From an uncultured Planctomycetaceae bacterium (lineage in GTDB: Bacteria; Planctomycetota; Planctomycetia; Gemmatales; Gemmataceae): 50,897 bases of DNA. The notes beneath the pieces are model-generated. The model made no database searches and was not told the origin of the DNA. It saw only the letters and a program-made list of their open reading frames with translations. A program made the translations under genes and the position numbers. Shown piece by piece: positions 42,535 through 50,897 of the stretch (within the stretch, counting starts at the first letter, position 1; each line of letters opens with the position of its first letter). The stretch is taken from the NCBI GenBank assembly GCA_937888715.1, contig CALARU010000301.1, forward strand, positions 1 through 50,897. Direction: 5' to 3'.

Positions 42535-45500
42535 TTACTTCGACTTATCTTTGCTTTCAGGTCCTTCAACGGTGACTGCCATTACGATTGGTGAGGTTGT
42601 GTCTGGCCCTTTTACAAATTCAATATCCTTGATGATTTCAGTAGGCCTTTTGGGGCGAACTGCAAGGTATCGAATCTGCTGGCCCCGCAATGAAAATGCA
42701 AAGGTAGAATCAGGTACATCAATTTTACGAATGTAGTCTGCAAAGACTTCGCCATTCTTCAACAAATGATCTTCGGTTTTTCCATCAGCATAATGAAGTC
42801 TGACAATCATGGAGACTGAACCCTTTGGGGTTGCAGGGAATCCCCATCCGCTAATCCCACTTAATAAATGGATAGCGTTGGCGGGGCCATTACATGCCAG
42901 TTTGACCTGCTTGGGCATCTTTGGTGGGATGGTGCCGTTGGTTCCATGCAACATGATTACATTGGGGTATTTATCACCCTGTGGATCGACAAGATTAAAA
43001 GGAATGCCCTGAAATACCTTGGGTTTCCAATCGGGGAATATCAGTCTTTCAACTGTAGCTTCTTCACTGTGAAACATTCCTTTGGTACTTACGATGGTTG
43101 CAATTTTATCAAGTGGTAATGGAAGGAACTTTCCTCGTTGCGTAAGGAATTCGAGAAGGTTGACGAGATCGGGTTTTGAAAGTTGTTTTTCAAAACCTTC
43201 GGGCATGAGCGAACGATCGGAAGCTTTAATTTCATCGATGTCATCTCGCAGAACAGTCTGCTTTTTTGCTTCGGTATCAATAAGCTCGATGGAAGATTTT
43301 GTTTCTGATGCAAGCATACCTGTAAGTATTTTTCCGCCTTTAGTGGAAACAACATATTGTCGGAAATTGCCTTCAACATCTCTGTTCGGGTCCATGATGT
43401 GGATGAGTAATTCTTTTTTGGGGTGTGCAGCCATGCCTGTCATGTCAGGGCCGATTTTTACGCCTTCCCCCTGATGCTGATGGCATTTGGAGCACTGGTT
43501 TTTGTAAACGATTTTACCAAGATTTGCATCTCCAGATTGAGTAGTTGCAAACATGGAGTCATCGATGACCTTTTGCCTGTCAGCGTTGGGCAAACCACCC
43601 CCACGGGCAAGTATGACTTTTGCTTTGTCGGTTATTTTCTTGTTGCCGGTTTGCAAAAGAGCTTGCTTCTGGTCAAGGCTTAATTCGGAAATTCTTAGTT
43701 TGTTGTTTTCAAGCGATGCGATCAATGCTTCAGTCCAGGTGGCTCTGGAAAGAAGTATACGGATCGCAGTCTGTCTGAGATTAGGTGTCCAATCGGGGAA
43801 GCGTTCTACCATTGCATTGCCTGTTTCTGATTGATCAGAAAGTGATACCGCTTCAAGCATTCCCAGCCCGACTTCAGGTGAAAGTTGAGCCGTGATTAAT
43901 TCGAGAATCGCTTTTGCAACAGAAGAATCAGAAGAGCCAAATTCACACGCTTGTTTTGCGGAGGAGATACGCTCGGTATCGGTTTGCTTGGTGTCGGATG
44001 CCGCTTTTAAAAAGCCTTGTACGATTACCTTCGATTGTTCTGCGAGGGATTTGCTGCCCCATTTCTTGCCTAATTGGGCGAGTTGCCCCCTAGCTGCGAT
44101 CGGGAGAACTACGAAGAGATCCTTAAGGGCTTTTTCCGTACGGGCATCTAATTTTGGGGGTTGGTTTGCGGGCCATCCTCGTGCCAAGCCTTTGAGCGTG
44201 GCTGTTTGAATCAGCGGTTCTGATTGCAATAGTTTTTCAAGCAGGTTGGCAATGTTTTCATCGGGCTTGCCTCGGGCGTGATGCTCTGCAACTCTTTCAA
44301 CAATGGTTAATAATTCAATTGAGGGCGGTGCGTTTTTATCGGTGACGGAATTCAAGAATAGGACATCATTGTTTGCTGCTGCAGTGGTGACGCCATCAAG
44401 TAGCCATTTATCCAAGGGGCGTTTAGGCGACTTTAGCATTTGGGCAATTGCCTTGCTTGATTGTTCTGAAGGGGGCATATCGGATAACGCCAAAAGGGTC
44501 GCAAGTTGAACCTGCGCATTGGTATCACCCAAAAGATTTGCTTTAAGAATTGCATCAATCGAGCTAGCTTTTAAAGGAAGAACTTTCAAAGCGTTTAACC
44601 GAACTCCCGCAGAGGCGTGGGTAAGAGCAGCAATTGCGACTTTCGTAGCAGGAGAGTTTTCTTCTTCGAGGGCGCCTAGTCCTTTTAAAGTCCAAAGCGC
44701 ATGAATAACGCAAGGGGTTAATCCTGCGCCATCGATTTTTGTTTCTTTGGCAAGTTCGATAAGGGCAGGGATGGCCCCTTTACTTTGTTTTTCAACTAAA
44801 AGCCTTTGAGCGTGCCTACGCCAGAAGAAGTTATCGTTTCGAAGAGTCTCAACAAGTTTACTGGAGTCTGCGGTTGTCAGGTTTACATATGCACTGTTTT
44901 TGCCTTCTTTATGAACAAGCCTATAAATACGGCCATGTTTTTTGTCGCGCAGATTAGTTTCGTAAGCATTACCTTTTCCCGTTTTGAATCCAGCAGGCGT
45001 GGGGTTATGTTGCACAATGAAGTTGTACCAATCGATGACCCATACATTTCCATCGGGGCCAACTTCTGCAACGATGGGTGAACTCCATTCATCGTCACTT
45101 GCAACAAGGTTGAATGCATTGCGCGAAGTAAAGCTTGCACCTTCAGGCGTTATGGGGAAAGTTGCAACCAGATGCCCTGTAGGTTCGGTTACAAAAGCAG
45201 TTTTGTTCCAATAATCAGAAGGGTAGTTTCGGGCGGTGTAAAGTGCATGGCCTGCTGCAGCGGTAAACTTATCGTGATGATCCACCTGCCTGATTTGTTT
45301 GGTGATGGGGTGGATTGGTGCGCTACCTGCGATACCTTCGAGAACGCTGCTCGACCAGCCACGAACTTTTTCGTAATAACGGTTGGGAATGGGCAGATGC
45401 ACACTCGGATTGCCGTTGGCGGTGGAACCAAAAAGAAGCCCTTCTTCACTTAGGCCAACTCCCCAGGAATTATTGTTGGTGTTGCGAAGAAATTCGATTT

Positions 45501-46902
45501 TAGAACCATCAGACTTCATGCGGTAAAAACCAGTACGGAAAGATTGCTTTTCATCGCCTACGGTTCCTGCAAAGCCAGAGTACCCAACCATGCCATAGAT
45601 CCAATTATCTAGGCCGTAGTTCAGATTACTTGGCCCAGCGTGGGTGTCGCCTGTGCTCCATCCCGTGAAAAGAACTTTGCGTTCATCGGCTTTGTCATCG
45701 CCATTGGTGTCTTTAAGGAAAAGAGTATCTGGGGCCTGATGCACAATGACGCCGCCGTTTGCGAAAATCAAACTTGTGGGGATACTAAGCTTGTCAGCAA
45801 AGGTTGTGAATTTATCAGCAACATTGTCGCCGTTGGTGTCTTCGCAGATAACGATTTTGTCTCTGCCCTGGCCTTGGGGTTGTAATTCGTTGGGGTAATC
45901 AATGGTGAGTGCGACCCATAAACGACCGCGCTCATCCCAATTCATCGCGATGGGCTTGCCTTGTAGATCAGGTTCGGAAGCGAAGAGTTTAAGTTCGAAT
46001 CCCTCGGGAACGATGTAGTGTTTTTGCGCCTCTTTGGGGTCAAGGGGCTTTTGCATTTTCCTGATGTTATCGCCCATTTTGCCCCATTGTTTGTTAGCAG
46101 GGTAAAAGGGAACATCAGCTTCAACATAATCAAAAGGCTTAAGATTTTTAGGAAGTTCAGTCATCAAGGTCTGATCAGAAAAAGCTGCAACTTTAGAAGG
46201 GTCGCCATTGGTTGCCCATCGAATGCCGCGTTCGAGAAGATTTTGAAATCCTGGGTTGGACCAAGTTCGGGCATCATGGCCCCAGGCTGTATAGAAAACT
46301 TTTCCCTTACCTTGGGTTCGCACCCAAGTCCAAGGCTCGGATCCTGAAGCATCTTTTCTTTCTTCAAGGACAATACGATCCTTGGGATTATGTTTGGTGT
46401 GAACATAAGTTTCATCCCAACTTTCAAAACTTTTGTAACCCTTCATGATTGGGTGAGTGGGAAGAATGTTATCAACGCGGAAAGTGCCTGTGCCATGTTT
46501 GGAAAATTGAGCGCCAACCAGATCGATGTATTTAGGCGAATTTAAAAAGCAGTAACTAGCGCAATGCAATGGAATCAAGGCATTGCCCTGTTCAACATAA
46601 TCAAGCATTGCTTTTTCTTGTTCAGGCGAAAGCGTTGTCAAGTTGGCGAAAATAACCAACCCTTGATAAGAGTTGAGAATCTTGGGGGTCAGGCTTTCTA
46701 CTTTGTCTGTGTAGACAAGGTCAATGCCCTTGGCTGCAAGAACAGGCTGAATTTGCCGAAAGCGATCGTTGGGCTTATGGTGCCCATTGTCGCCTAAAAA
46801 TAACAGCTTGATTTTGGTGTCCTGCGCCCGGATTACTGGATTTAAAGTGATCCCAAGAGTTACCGCGAGGAGAATTGAAACGCTGAAAATAAACTTCTTC
46901 AT
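42535..46902 (-). CDS. ThuA-fused PVC-type haem-binding dehydrogenase
   Basis: A 1455-aa exported protein with a signal peptide (1-26). Domains in order: ThuA glutamine-amidotransferase-like domain (about 30-235; LFLGDNGHHKPNDR, LIPLHCASYCF, FYTAWGHDAR), PVC beta-propeller dehydrogenase (about 300-690; PEGFELKLFASEPDLQGKP), HEAT repeats (about 690-1110), c-type cytochrome with CSKCH near 1134 and KIGPDMTGM, and a C-terminal beta-sandwich (about 1270-1450). ThuA relates to trehalose/disaccharide utilisation, where 3-keto sugars are formed. It is 41 bases downstream of the Gfo/Idh gene and probably part of its operon. The function is inferred from domains and context. Confidence 0.9.
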   Translation of the reverse strand: MKKFIFSVSILLAVTLGITLNPVIRAQDTKIKLLFLGDNGHHKPNDRFRQIQPVLAAKGIDLVYTDKVESLTPKILNSYQGLVIFANLTTLSPEQEKAMLDYVEQGNALIPLHCASYCFLNSPKYIDLVGAQFSKHGTGTFRVDNILPTHPIMKGYKSFESWDETYVHTKHNPKDRIVLEERKDASGSEPWTWVRTQGKGKVFYTAWGHDARTWSNPGFQNLLERGIRWATNGDPSKVAAFSDQTLMTELPKNLKPFDYVEADVPFYPANKQWGKMGDNIRKMQKPLDPKEAQKHYIVPEGFELKLFASEPDLQGKPIAMNWDERGRLWVALTIDYPNELQPQGQGRDKIVICEDTNGDNVADKFTTFADKLSIPTSLIFANGGVIVHQAPDTLFLKDTNGDDKADERKVLFTGWSTGDTHAGPSNLNYGLDNWIYGMVGYSGFAGTVGDEKQSFRTGFYRMKSDGSKIEFLRNTNNNSWGVGLSEEGLLFGSTANGNPSVHLPIPNRYYEKVRGWSSSVLEGIAGSAPIHPITKQIRQVDHHDKFTAAAGHALYTARNYPSDYWNKTAFVTEPTGHLVATFPITPEGASFTSRNAFNLVASDDEWSSPIVAEVGPDGNVWVIDWYNFIVQHNPTPAGFKTGKGNAYETNLRDKKHGRIYRLVHKEGKNSAYVNLTTADSSKLVETLRNDNFFWRRHAQRLLVEKQSKGAIPALIELAKETKIDGAGLTPCVIHALWTLKGLGALEEENSPATKVAIAALTHASAGVRLNALKVLPLKASSIDAILKANLLGDTNAQVQLATLLALSDMPPSEQSSKAIAQMLKSPKRPLDKWLLDGVTTAAANNDVLFLNSVTDKNAPPSIELLTIVERVAEHHARGKPDENIANLLEKLLQSEPLIQTATLKGLARGWPANQPPKLDARTEKALKDLFVVLPIAARGQLAQLGKKWGSKSLAEQSKVIVQGFLKAASDTKQTDTERISSAKQACEFGSSDSSVAKAILELITAQLSPEVGLGMLEAVSLSDQSETGNAMVERFPDWTPNLRQTAIRILLSRATWTEALIASLENNKLRISELSLDQKQALLQTGNKKITDKAKVILARGGGLPNADRQKVIDDSMFATTQSGDANLGKIVYKNQCSKCHQHQGEGVKIGPDMTGMAAHPKKELLIHIMDPNRDVEGNFRQYVVSTKGGKILTGMLASETKSSIELIDTEAKKQTVLRDDIDEIKASDRSLMPEGFEKQLSKPDLVNLLEFLTQRGKFLPLPLDKIATIVSTKGMFHSEEATVERLIFPDWKPKVFQGIPFNLVDPQGDKYPNVIMLHGTNGTIPPKMPKQVKLACNGPANAIHLLSGISGWGFPATPKGSVSMIVRLHYADGKTEDHLLKNGEVFADYIRKIDVPDSTFAFSLRGQQIRYLAVRPKRPTEIIKDIEFVKGPDTTSPIVMAVTVEGPESKDKSK

Positions 46903-46943
46903 GTTTAAGGCCTTTAATTTGAAAGCTACTAATCCAATATTAT

Positions 46944-48062
46944 TTATAGTGTGAAATCAGGAAGGTTTAATACTTTGCCACCTTGTAATGCAGATTCATG
47001 GGCAAGAATTCCAACGCAAGTCCAGTTTGCGCTTTGAGTAGCATTGGGCCATGGGTCGCGGTTGTCCGCTAGGGCGTTCAAGAATTCGTTGACCATGTGC
47101 GGGTGGGAACCGCCATGTCCACCGCCCTGCAAGAATGAAAGGTGGCCTGCATCATGAATTTCCGAAGGAAGGGTGAACCTTCTAATGGGCTCAGGAAGTA
47201 AGTGCGCAAAATCTGGAACCGTTATTTTGCTGGGGATTTCAGGTTCGGGCTTTTTAGCAGTGTGAATGATATGTGGTTCATGTTCAACCAAGCTCCATTC
47301 AAAGCTTTTCTTAGTACCATACACATCAAAACTCTCGCGGTATTGCCTTGCTGTATCGTACAAGAACCTCCAGATATGGCATGCAATATCAGAGTCCTTG
47401 ATTTTGATATGGCAGGATTCAACAGCGAACTTGTTGCCTGATATTTTTTGGATATCCTCCCTTACCGTACCCGAACCAAAGCAACTAACATTTTCAGCTT
47501 TGCCATTTACCAACCCGAGGCAAGGGCTGACAACATGGGTTGCGTAATGCATCGGGATCATTTTCTGCCAGTAGTCGGGCCATCCATCCATATCTTGTGG
47601 GTGGGAAGCAGCCATGTATTGGATTTTTCCAAGTTCGCCCTTTTGAAACATTTCCTTGATGAAAAGGAATTCGCGAGAGTAAACAACTGTTTCCGCCATC
47701 ATGTATTTGAGGCCGGTTTTTTTCACCAGATCAACAATGGTTTTGCATTCTTCGACGGTGGTTGCCATTGGTACGGTACACATAACATGTTTGCCCGCTT
47801 TGAGGGCAGCGATGGACATAGGCGCATGATCAGGAATGGGGGAATTGATGTGGACGAAATCTACATTTGGGTCTTTTAAAACATCTTCGTAGTTAGTGAA
47901 GCGTTTCTCAATCTTGAAGGTATCGCCTATTTTGTTAAGCTTTTCTTTGTTTCGTTGGCAGATGGCGTAAATGTTCCCAAGAGGGTGATTTTGGTAAATC
48001 GGCATGAATTCTGCACCAAAACCCAAACCTACCATTGCTACATTCCACTTCTTCGCACTCAT
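46944..48062 (-). CDS. Gfo/Idh/MocA family oxidoreductase
   Basis: A 372-aa NAD(P)-dependent sugar oxidoreductase. The Rossmann domain opens NVAMVGLGFGAEFMP (GxGxxG-like), followed by VHINSPIPDHAPMSIAALKAGKHV, with the TVPMATTVEEC segment in place of the usual EKP. The C-terminal alpha/beta domain contains GGSHPHMVNEFL. Such enzymes make or use keto-sugars (for example in 3-keto-glycoside pathways). Neighbouring ThuA-PVC and DUF1080 genes fit that role. AGGGG precedes the ATG and a good promoter lies at 48120-48148. Confidence 0.92.
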   Translation of the reverse strand: MSAKKWNVAMVGLGFGAEFMPIYQNHPLGNIYAICQRNKEKLNKIGDTFKIEKRFTNYEDVLKDPNVDFVHINSPIPDHAPMSIAALKAGKHVMCTVPMATTVEECKTIVDLVKKTGLKYMMAETVVYSREFLFIKEMFQKGELGKIQYMAASHPQDMDGWPDYWQKMIPMHYATHVVSPCLGLVNGKAENVSCFGSGTVREDIQKISGNKFAVESCHIKIKDSDIACHIWRFLYDTARQYRESFDVYGTKKSFEWSLVEHEPHIIHTAKKPEPEIPSKITVPDFAHLLPEPIRRFTLPSEIHDAGHLSFLQGGGHGGSHPHMVNEFLNALADNRDPWPNATQSANWTCVGILAHESALQGGKVLNLPDFTL

Positions 48063-48119
48063 ACTATTGCCCCTGAAACAAATATTAAGGATGTCGAAAG
48101 GAAAACGAGTTCATTGTTT

Positions 48120-48148
48120 AGCATAGATTGTAAGCGATTATGGTTCAA
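48120..48148 (-). promoter_or_regulatory. sigma70 promoter of the Gfo/Idh-ThuA operon
   Basis: On minus, TTGAAC (48143-48148) is separated by 17 bases from TATGCT (48120-48125). Both match the consensus at four of six positions with ideal spacing. Transcription would start near 48113, about 50 bases before the ATG at 48062. Confidence 0.5.
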
Positions 48149-48250
48149 TATTTAACTTGCAAAGGCTGCATTAAAATATTTGCAATTATCTTCAAACTAA
48201 TGCTGGATTCTTGTTTTAAACTCCATTATTCTACAGTTACTAAAGGATGC

Positions 48251-48266
48251 ATCATTATTAAATGAT
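48251..48266. repeat. inverted repeat upstream of the DUF1080 gene
   Basis: ATCATT-ATTA-AATGAT is a perfect 6-bp inverted repeat with a 4-base centre, 40 bases before the DUF1080 start. It could be an operator for a dimeric regulator. No convincing promoter was found for the gene; GGAG lies 8 bases before its ATG. Confidence 0.3.
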
Positions 48267-48305
48267 AGTTCCCGCCTTTGTTTTGTATTTCACTGGAGTC
48301 TGACA

Positions 48306-49040
48306 ATGAGAATTCTTTCAATTTTGCTTGTAGGTTTTGTATTTGCTCTTACTGCTTACTCTGCAGAAGAAACAACTTCAATCTTTAACGGTAAAGATCT
48401 CACCGGCTGGGAAGGAAACCCCAAGCTTTGGTCCGTTGAAGATGGCGCAATTACTGGCAAAACAGGCAACGAACCCCACAACAAACTCAAGCACAATACT
48501 TTTTTGGTTTATAAGGGTGGCGATGTCAGCGATTTCGAATTCAAATGCAAATACAAGATTGTGGGTGGTAACTCTGGTATCCAATATCGCAGCAAGGTAA
48601 TGGGCCAAGGCGAGTTTGGGCCTAAGGTTGGTGGCTACCAAGGAGACTTCGAAGCTGGCGCTACTTTCTCTGGCATTCTTTATGATGAAGGTGGTATTGC
48701 GGGTGGTAGAGGTATCATGTGTGGCCGTGGCGAAAAGGTAAAGTGGAACGCTGATAACAAGAAAGAAGTTGTTGGAAAGACTGAAAAGTCTTCTGCAGAG
48801 CTTCAAGCTGCTATCAAAAAAGATGACTGGAATGATTTAGTGATCATTGCTAACGGTAACAAACTGGTGCATATGATCAATGGCAATGTAACTGCTGAAA
48901 TTCTTGATGAATCACCCAAGGCGTTGAAGAGCGGAGTTCTTGCACTTCAAATTCATGTTGGCCCAGTAATGACTGTGCAATTCAAGGAAATAACGCTTAA
49001 GAAATTAGCTGGCAGCCCTGTTGAAAAAAAAAAGAAGTAA
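48306..49040 (+). CDS. exported DUF1080 (3-keto-disaccharide hydrolase) protein, zero-frame product
   Basis: A 244-aa protein with a signal peptide (1-19) and one complete DUF1080 concanavalin-like domain: SIFNGKDLTGWEGN, SDFEFKCKYKI, NSGIQYRS, GRGEKVKWN, NDLVIIANGNKLVHMINGN and the last strand MTVQFKEITLKKL. Related proteins are labelled 3-keto-disaccharide hydrolases or family 16-like glycoside hydrolases. The chain ends SPVEKKKK at a UAA directly after ten A residues (49024-49033). The -1 frame continues for more than 600 codons. Short and fused products may therefore both be made; see the entry at 49028. Confidence 0.9.
   Translation: MRILSILLVGFVFALTAYSAEETTSIFNGKDLTGWEGNPKLWSVEDGAITGKTGNEPHNKLKHNTFLVYKGGDVSDFEFKCKYKIVGGNSGIQYRSKVMGQGEFGPKVGGYQGDFEAGATFSGILYDEGGIAGGRGIMCGRGEKVKWNADNKKEVVGKTEKSSAELQAAIKKDDWNDLVIIANGNKLVHMINGNVTAEILDESPKALKSGVLALQIHVGPVMTVQFKEITLKKLAGSPVEKKKK
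49028..49034 (+). promoter_or_regulatory. candidate -1 frameshift/slippage site A_AAA_AAG
   Basis: The heptamer A AAA AAG lies in the exact zero-frame register of the dnaX-type slippery site (zero-frame codons AAA at 49029-49031 and AAG at 49032-49034), within a run of ten A. The zero-frame UAA follows at 49038-49040. A -1 slip continues as Glu-Val-Thr-Lys... into an open frame. Downstream, a GGTGC/GCACC pair (49055-49077) and a perfect 9-bp hairpin AGCTGGCGG/CCGCCAGCT (49089-49114) could stimulate, though both are farther than the usual 5-9 bases. A ten-A run can also slip during transcription. Confidence 0.55.
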
Positions 49041-50897
49041 CTAAAACAGGCAAAGGTGCAGGTAAAAAGAAAGCACCAGAAGATCCTAAGCTGGCGGGAA
49101 AAGAACCGCCAGCTACTTCTCCTGCCCAAATCAAAACCCTCAAGGGTTTTAAAGTCGAGCTTCTTCATTCGGTTCCCGCTGCTACTCAAGGCTCTTGGGT
49201 TTCAATGTGTACCGATCCCAAAGGTCGGTTAATTGTTTCAGATCAGAATGGCGGACTTTTCCGCGTTACACCTCCCCCGGTTGGCGATTCAAAAACTCCT
49301 ACCCTAGTTGAAAAAATACCTGCTGATATTGGTGAAGCTCAGGGGCTTCTCTGGGCTTTTAACAGCCTTTATGTGATGGTTAATAAGGGTGGTAAGTATG
49401 AGCACGGCTTGTATCGAGTGCGAGATACCGATGGCGATGATCAATTAGATCAGGTCACCATGCTGCAGAAGTTTTCAGGCGGTGGTGAGCATGGTCCTCA
49501 TGCCATTTTACTTTCTCCCGATGGTAAAAGCCTTGTTGTAGTTGTCGGTAATCAAACCAAGTTGGTTGAATTCAAATCTAGCAAGGTTCCAGTTCGCTGG
49601 GGTGAAGATCATCTGCTTCCCCGTATGCCAGATGGCAGGGGATTTATGGCAGGGGTAATGGGGCCAGGCGGAACCATTTACAAAATCGATCCCGATGCGA
49701 AGAACTGGGAAATACTAGGCGTTGGATTTCGTAATGAATACGATGCTGCATTTAACAGGCAGGGCGAATTATTTACTTACGATGCTGATATGGAATGGGA
49801 TTTCAACACGCCTTGGTATCGCCCTACAAGAATTTGCCATGTTACAAGTGGCGCCGAGTTTGGCTGGAGAAATGGTGCGGGTAAATGGCCTGCCCACTAT
49901 GCAGACAGCCTTCCCGCAGTCGTAGATATCGGGCCAGGTTCTCCTACAGGGGTAACCTTTGGCTACGGGGCCAAATTTCCTGCGAAGTATCAGGAAGCGT
50001 TTTTTGTTTGCGATTGGAGTTACGGCAAAATGTATGCAGTACATCTTTCTCCTTCTGGAAGCACCTATAAAGCTGAAGTCGAAGAATTTATTTCGGGTTC
50101 TCCTTTGCCTTTGACTGATTTGGTTGTGAACCCTAAGGATGGAGCATTGTATTTTGCAATCGGTGGCAGAAAGACAAAATCGGGGCTTTATCGTGTAACT
50201 TATACTGGGGAAGAATCCACTGCACTTTCGAAAGGTGATTCTAAAGGTTCTGAAGATCGGGCAATACGATTGGGGTTAGAGAAGTTTCACGAACCTAAGC
50301 ATCCTGAAGCGGTTGCAAAAGCATGGGATTATCTTGGCAGCCCTGATCGATTCATCCGCTATGCAGCGAGGGTCGCACTTGAGCACCAAGATGTGAAACT
50401 TTGGCAGGACAAAGCTCTTGCAGAAAAAGATCCCAACAAAGCAATTACTGCTTTGCTTGCTCTGGTTCGATCCACATCTTCCGATCCCCTGCATAAAATA
50501 GAACAAGTTGATCAGAAATTGAAAACGCAAATCATTGCTGCGTTACAATCTATCGCATTTGATAAGCTTGATGACACGCGAAAGCTCGATCTTTTAAGAA
50601 CTATGGGTGTGCTTTTTGTTCGCACGGGTTCGCCTGACGAGGCTACAGCAAAAATGCTTGCAACCCAGTTGGATGCTTTCCTTCCCGGGAATAACAAAAC
50701 TGTTAATGCGGAACTTTGCCAGATGCTGGTTTACCTTCAATCACCAACAGTGGCGATAAAGGGTGTTGCGCTTCTTAAAAATGCAGCAACGCAGGAAGAC
50801 CAGATGGAAATCGCCCGGGCGTTGCGCATGCTTCGTACTGGCTGGAATCCTGAACTTAAAAAAGATTACTTTTCATGGTTCATCAAGGCCGCTGGTT
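49034..50897 (+). CDS. PVC-type dehydrogenase domain in the -1 frame after DUF1080 (partial, runs off the window)
   Basis: I translated this frame by hand from 49025 to the last base and found no stop. It opens with a Lys/Pro/Ala-rich linker (TKTGKGAGKKKAPED), then TLKGFKVELLHSVPAATQG, SWVSMCTDPKGRLIVSDQ and further PVC-type propeller segments (GGGEHGPHAILLSPDGK, GVGFRNEYDAAFN, ICHVTSGAEFGWRNG). From about 50270 helical ARM/HEAT-like repeats follow. The CxxCH haem motif would lie beyond the window. The frame is preceded by UGA at 49022-49024 and has no ATG, GTG or TTG before an ATG at 49205, which is inside the first blade. Expression is thus best explained by frameshifting from DUF1080. A sequencing error or a decaying fusion gene is possible. 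Confidence 0.75.
49089..49114 (+). repeat. perfect 9-bp hairpin downstream of the frameshift site
   Basis: AGCTGGCGG (49089-49097) and CCGCCAGCT (49106-49114) enclose the loop GAAAAGAA. It is not followed by a T-run, so it is not an intrinsic terminator. It lies within the linker coding region, 54 bases after the slippery heptamer. It may be a stimulatory or regulatory element, or chance. Confidence 0.45.

Noticed and set aside
43082-43474. Open frame of 130 codons on plus within the ThuA-PVC gene
   Set aside because: It is antisense to the cytochrome region of a well-supported gene and has no recognisable features.
1-50897. tRNA, rRNA, CRISPR, IS or prophage sequences
   Set aside because: I looked in all spacers for T-loop-like GGTTCGA sequences, regular repeats, inverted ends and transposase or integrase motifs. 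The few GTTCGA matches are within confident coding regions, and no other sign was found.

Overview
The window reads as chromosomal DNA from a member of the Planctomycetota. The base composition looks moderate to AT-rich by eye (not computed). The evidence is the set of gene families typical of that phylum: three giant PVC-type haem-binding dehydrogenases with beta-propeller, HEAT repeats and CxxCH; a Tat-exported DUF1501 protein; a DUF1080 (3-keto-disaccharide hydrolase) protein; a ThuA domain; a DUF3500 protein; NIPSNAP and PQQ-propeller exported proteins; and a eukaryotic-like UDPGP pyrophosphorylase. I see no IS element, prophage, CRISPR array, tRNA or rRNA. This is a gene-dense core or lifestyle region with short spacers.

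Layout. (1) 9-6980, minus: a five-gene operon of exported proteins (PQQ propeller, NIPSNAP, two paralogous retropepsin-like/PDZ proteins, 1182-aa PVC cytochrome) behind an extended -10 promoter at 7030-7058. (2) 7073-12666, minus: DUF2784 and DinB proteins, then the housekeeping genes surE, a compact uvrC, serS and citrate synthase. (3) 12902-16461, plus: rlmN, then an operon of ECF-type sigma factor, zinc-less anti-sigma factor and a secreted repeat protein. (4) 16465-25163: DUF3500 and BFD-like ferredoxin (minus); outer-membrane-like protein, aldo/keto reductase, DUF1501 and an uncharacterised protein (plus); FKBP, TauE permease and MDR dehydrogenase (minus). (5) 25305-33527: a PurS-PurL fusion facing ruvX, a mannose-1-P guanylyltransferase, a UDPGP enzyme and an MBL hydrolase that look co-transcribed, then an MFS transporter. 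(6) 33870-37442: SurA-like lipoprotein, coiled-coil lipoprotein, BatD-like and DUF58 proteins. (7) 37586-42502, plus: a six-gene type II secretion/type IV pilus-like operon (E, F, second F, three pseudopilin-like genes). (8) 42535-50897: a sugar-modification locus, with a Gfo/Idh oxidoreductase and ThuA-PVC dehydrogenase on minus, and on plus a DUF1080 gene followed in the -1 frame by another PVC dehydrogenase that runs off the window.

The most interesting signal is at 49024-49040. The DUF1080 gene ends on a run of ten A residues that contains a dnaX-type A_AAA_AAG heptamer in the correct register, four bases before the UAA. The -1 frame then stays open for more than 600 codons and encodes a PVC propeller/ARM-repeat protein with no usable start codon of its own. 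This looks like a programmed -1 frameshift or transcriptional slippage making both a short hydrolase and a hydrolase-cytochrome fusion. A homopolymer sequencing error is the main alternative. Other points worth checking are the UvrC of only 455 aa, which lacks the helix-hairpin-helix tail and a central block; the all-exported five-gene operon; a terminator-like hairpin inside the last pseudopilin gene; and a terminator-like hairpin squeezed between DUF1501 and the next gene.
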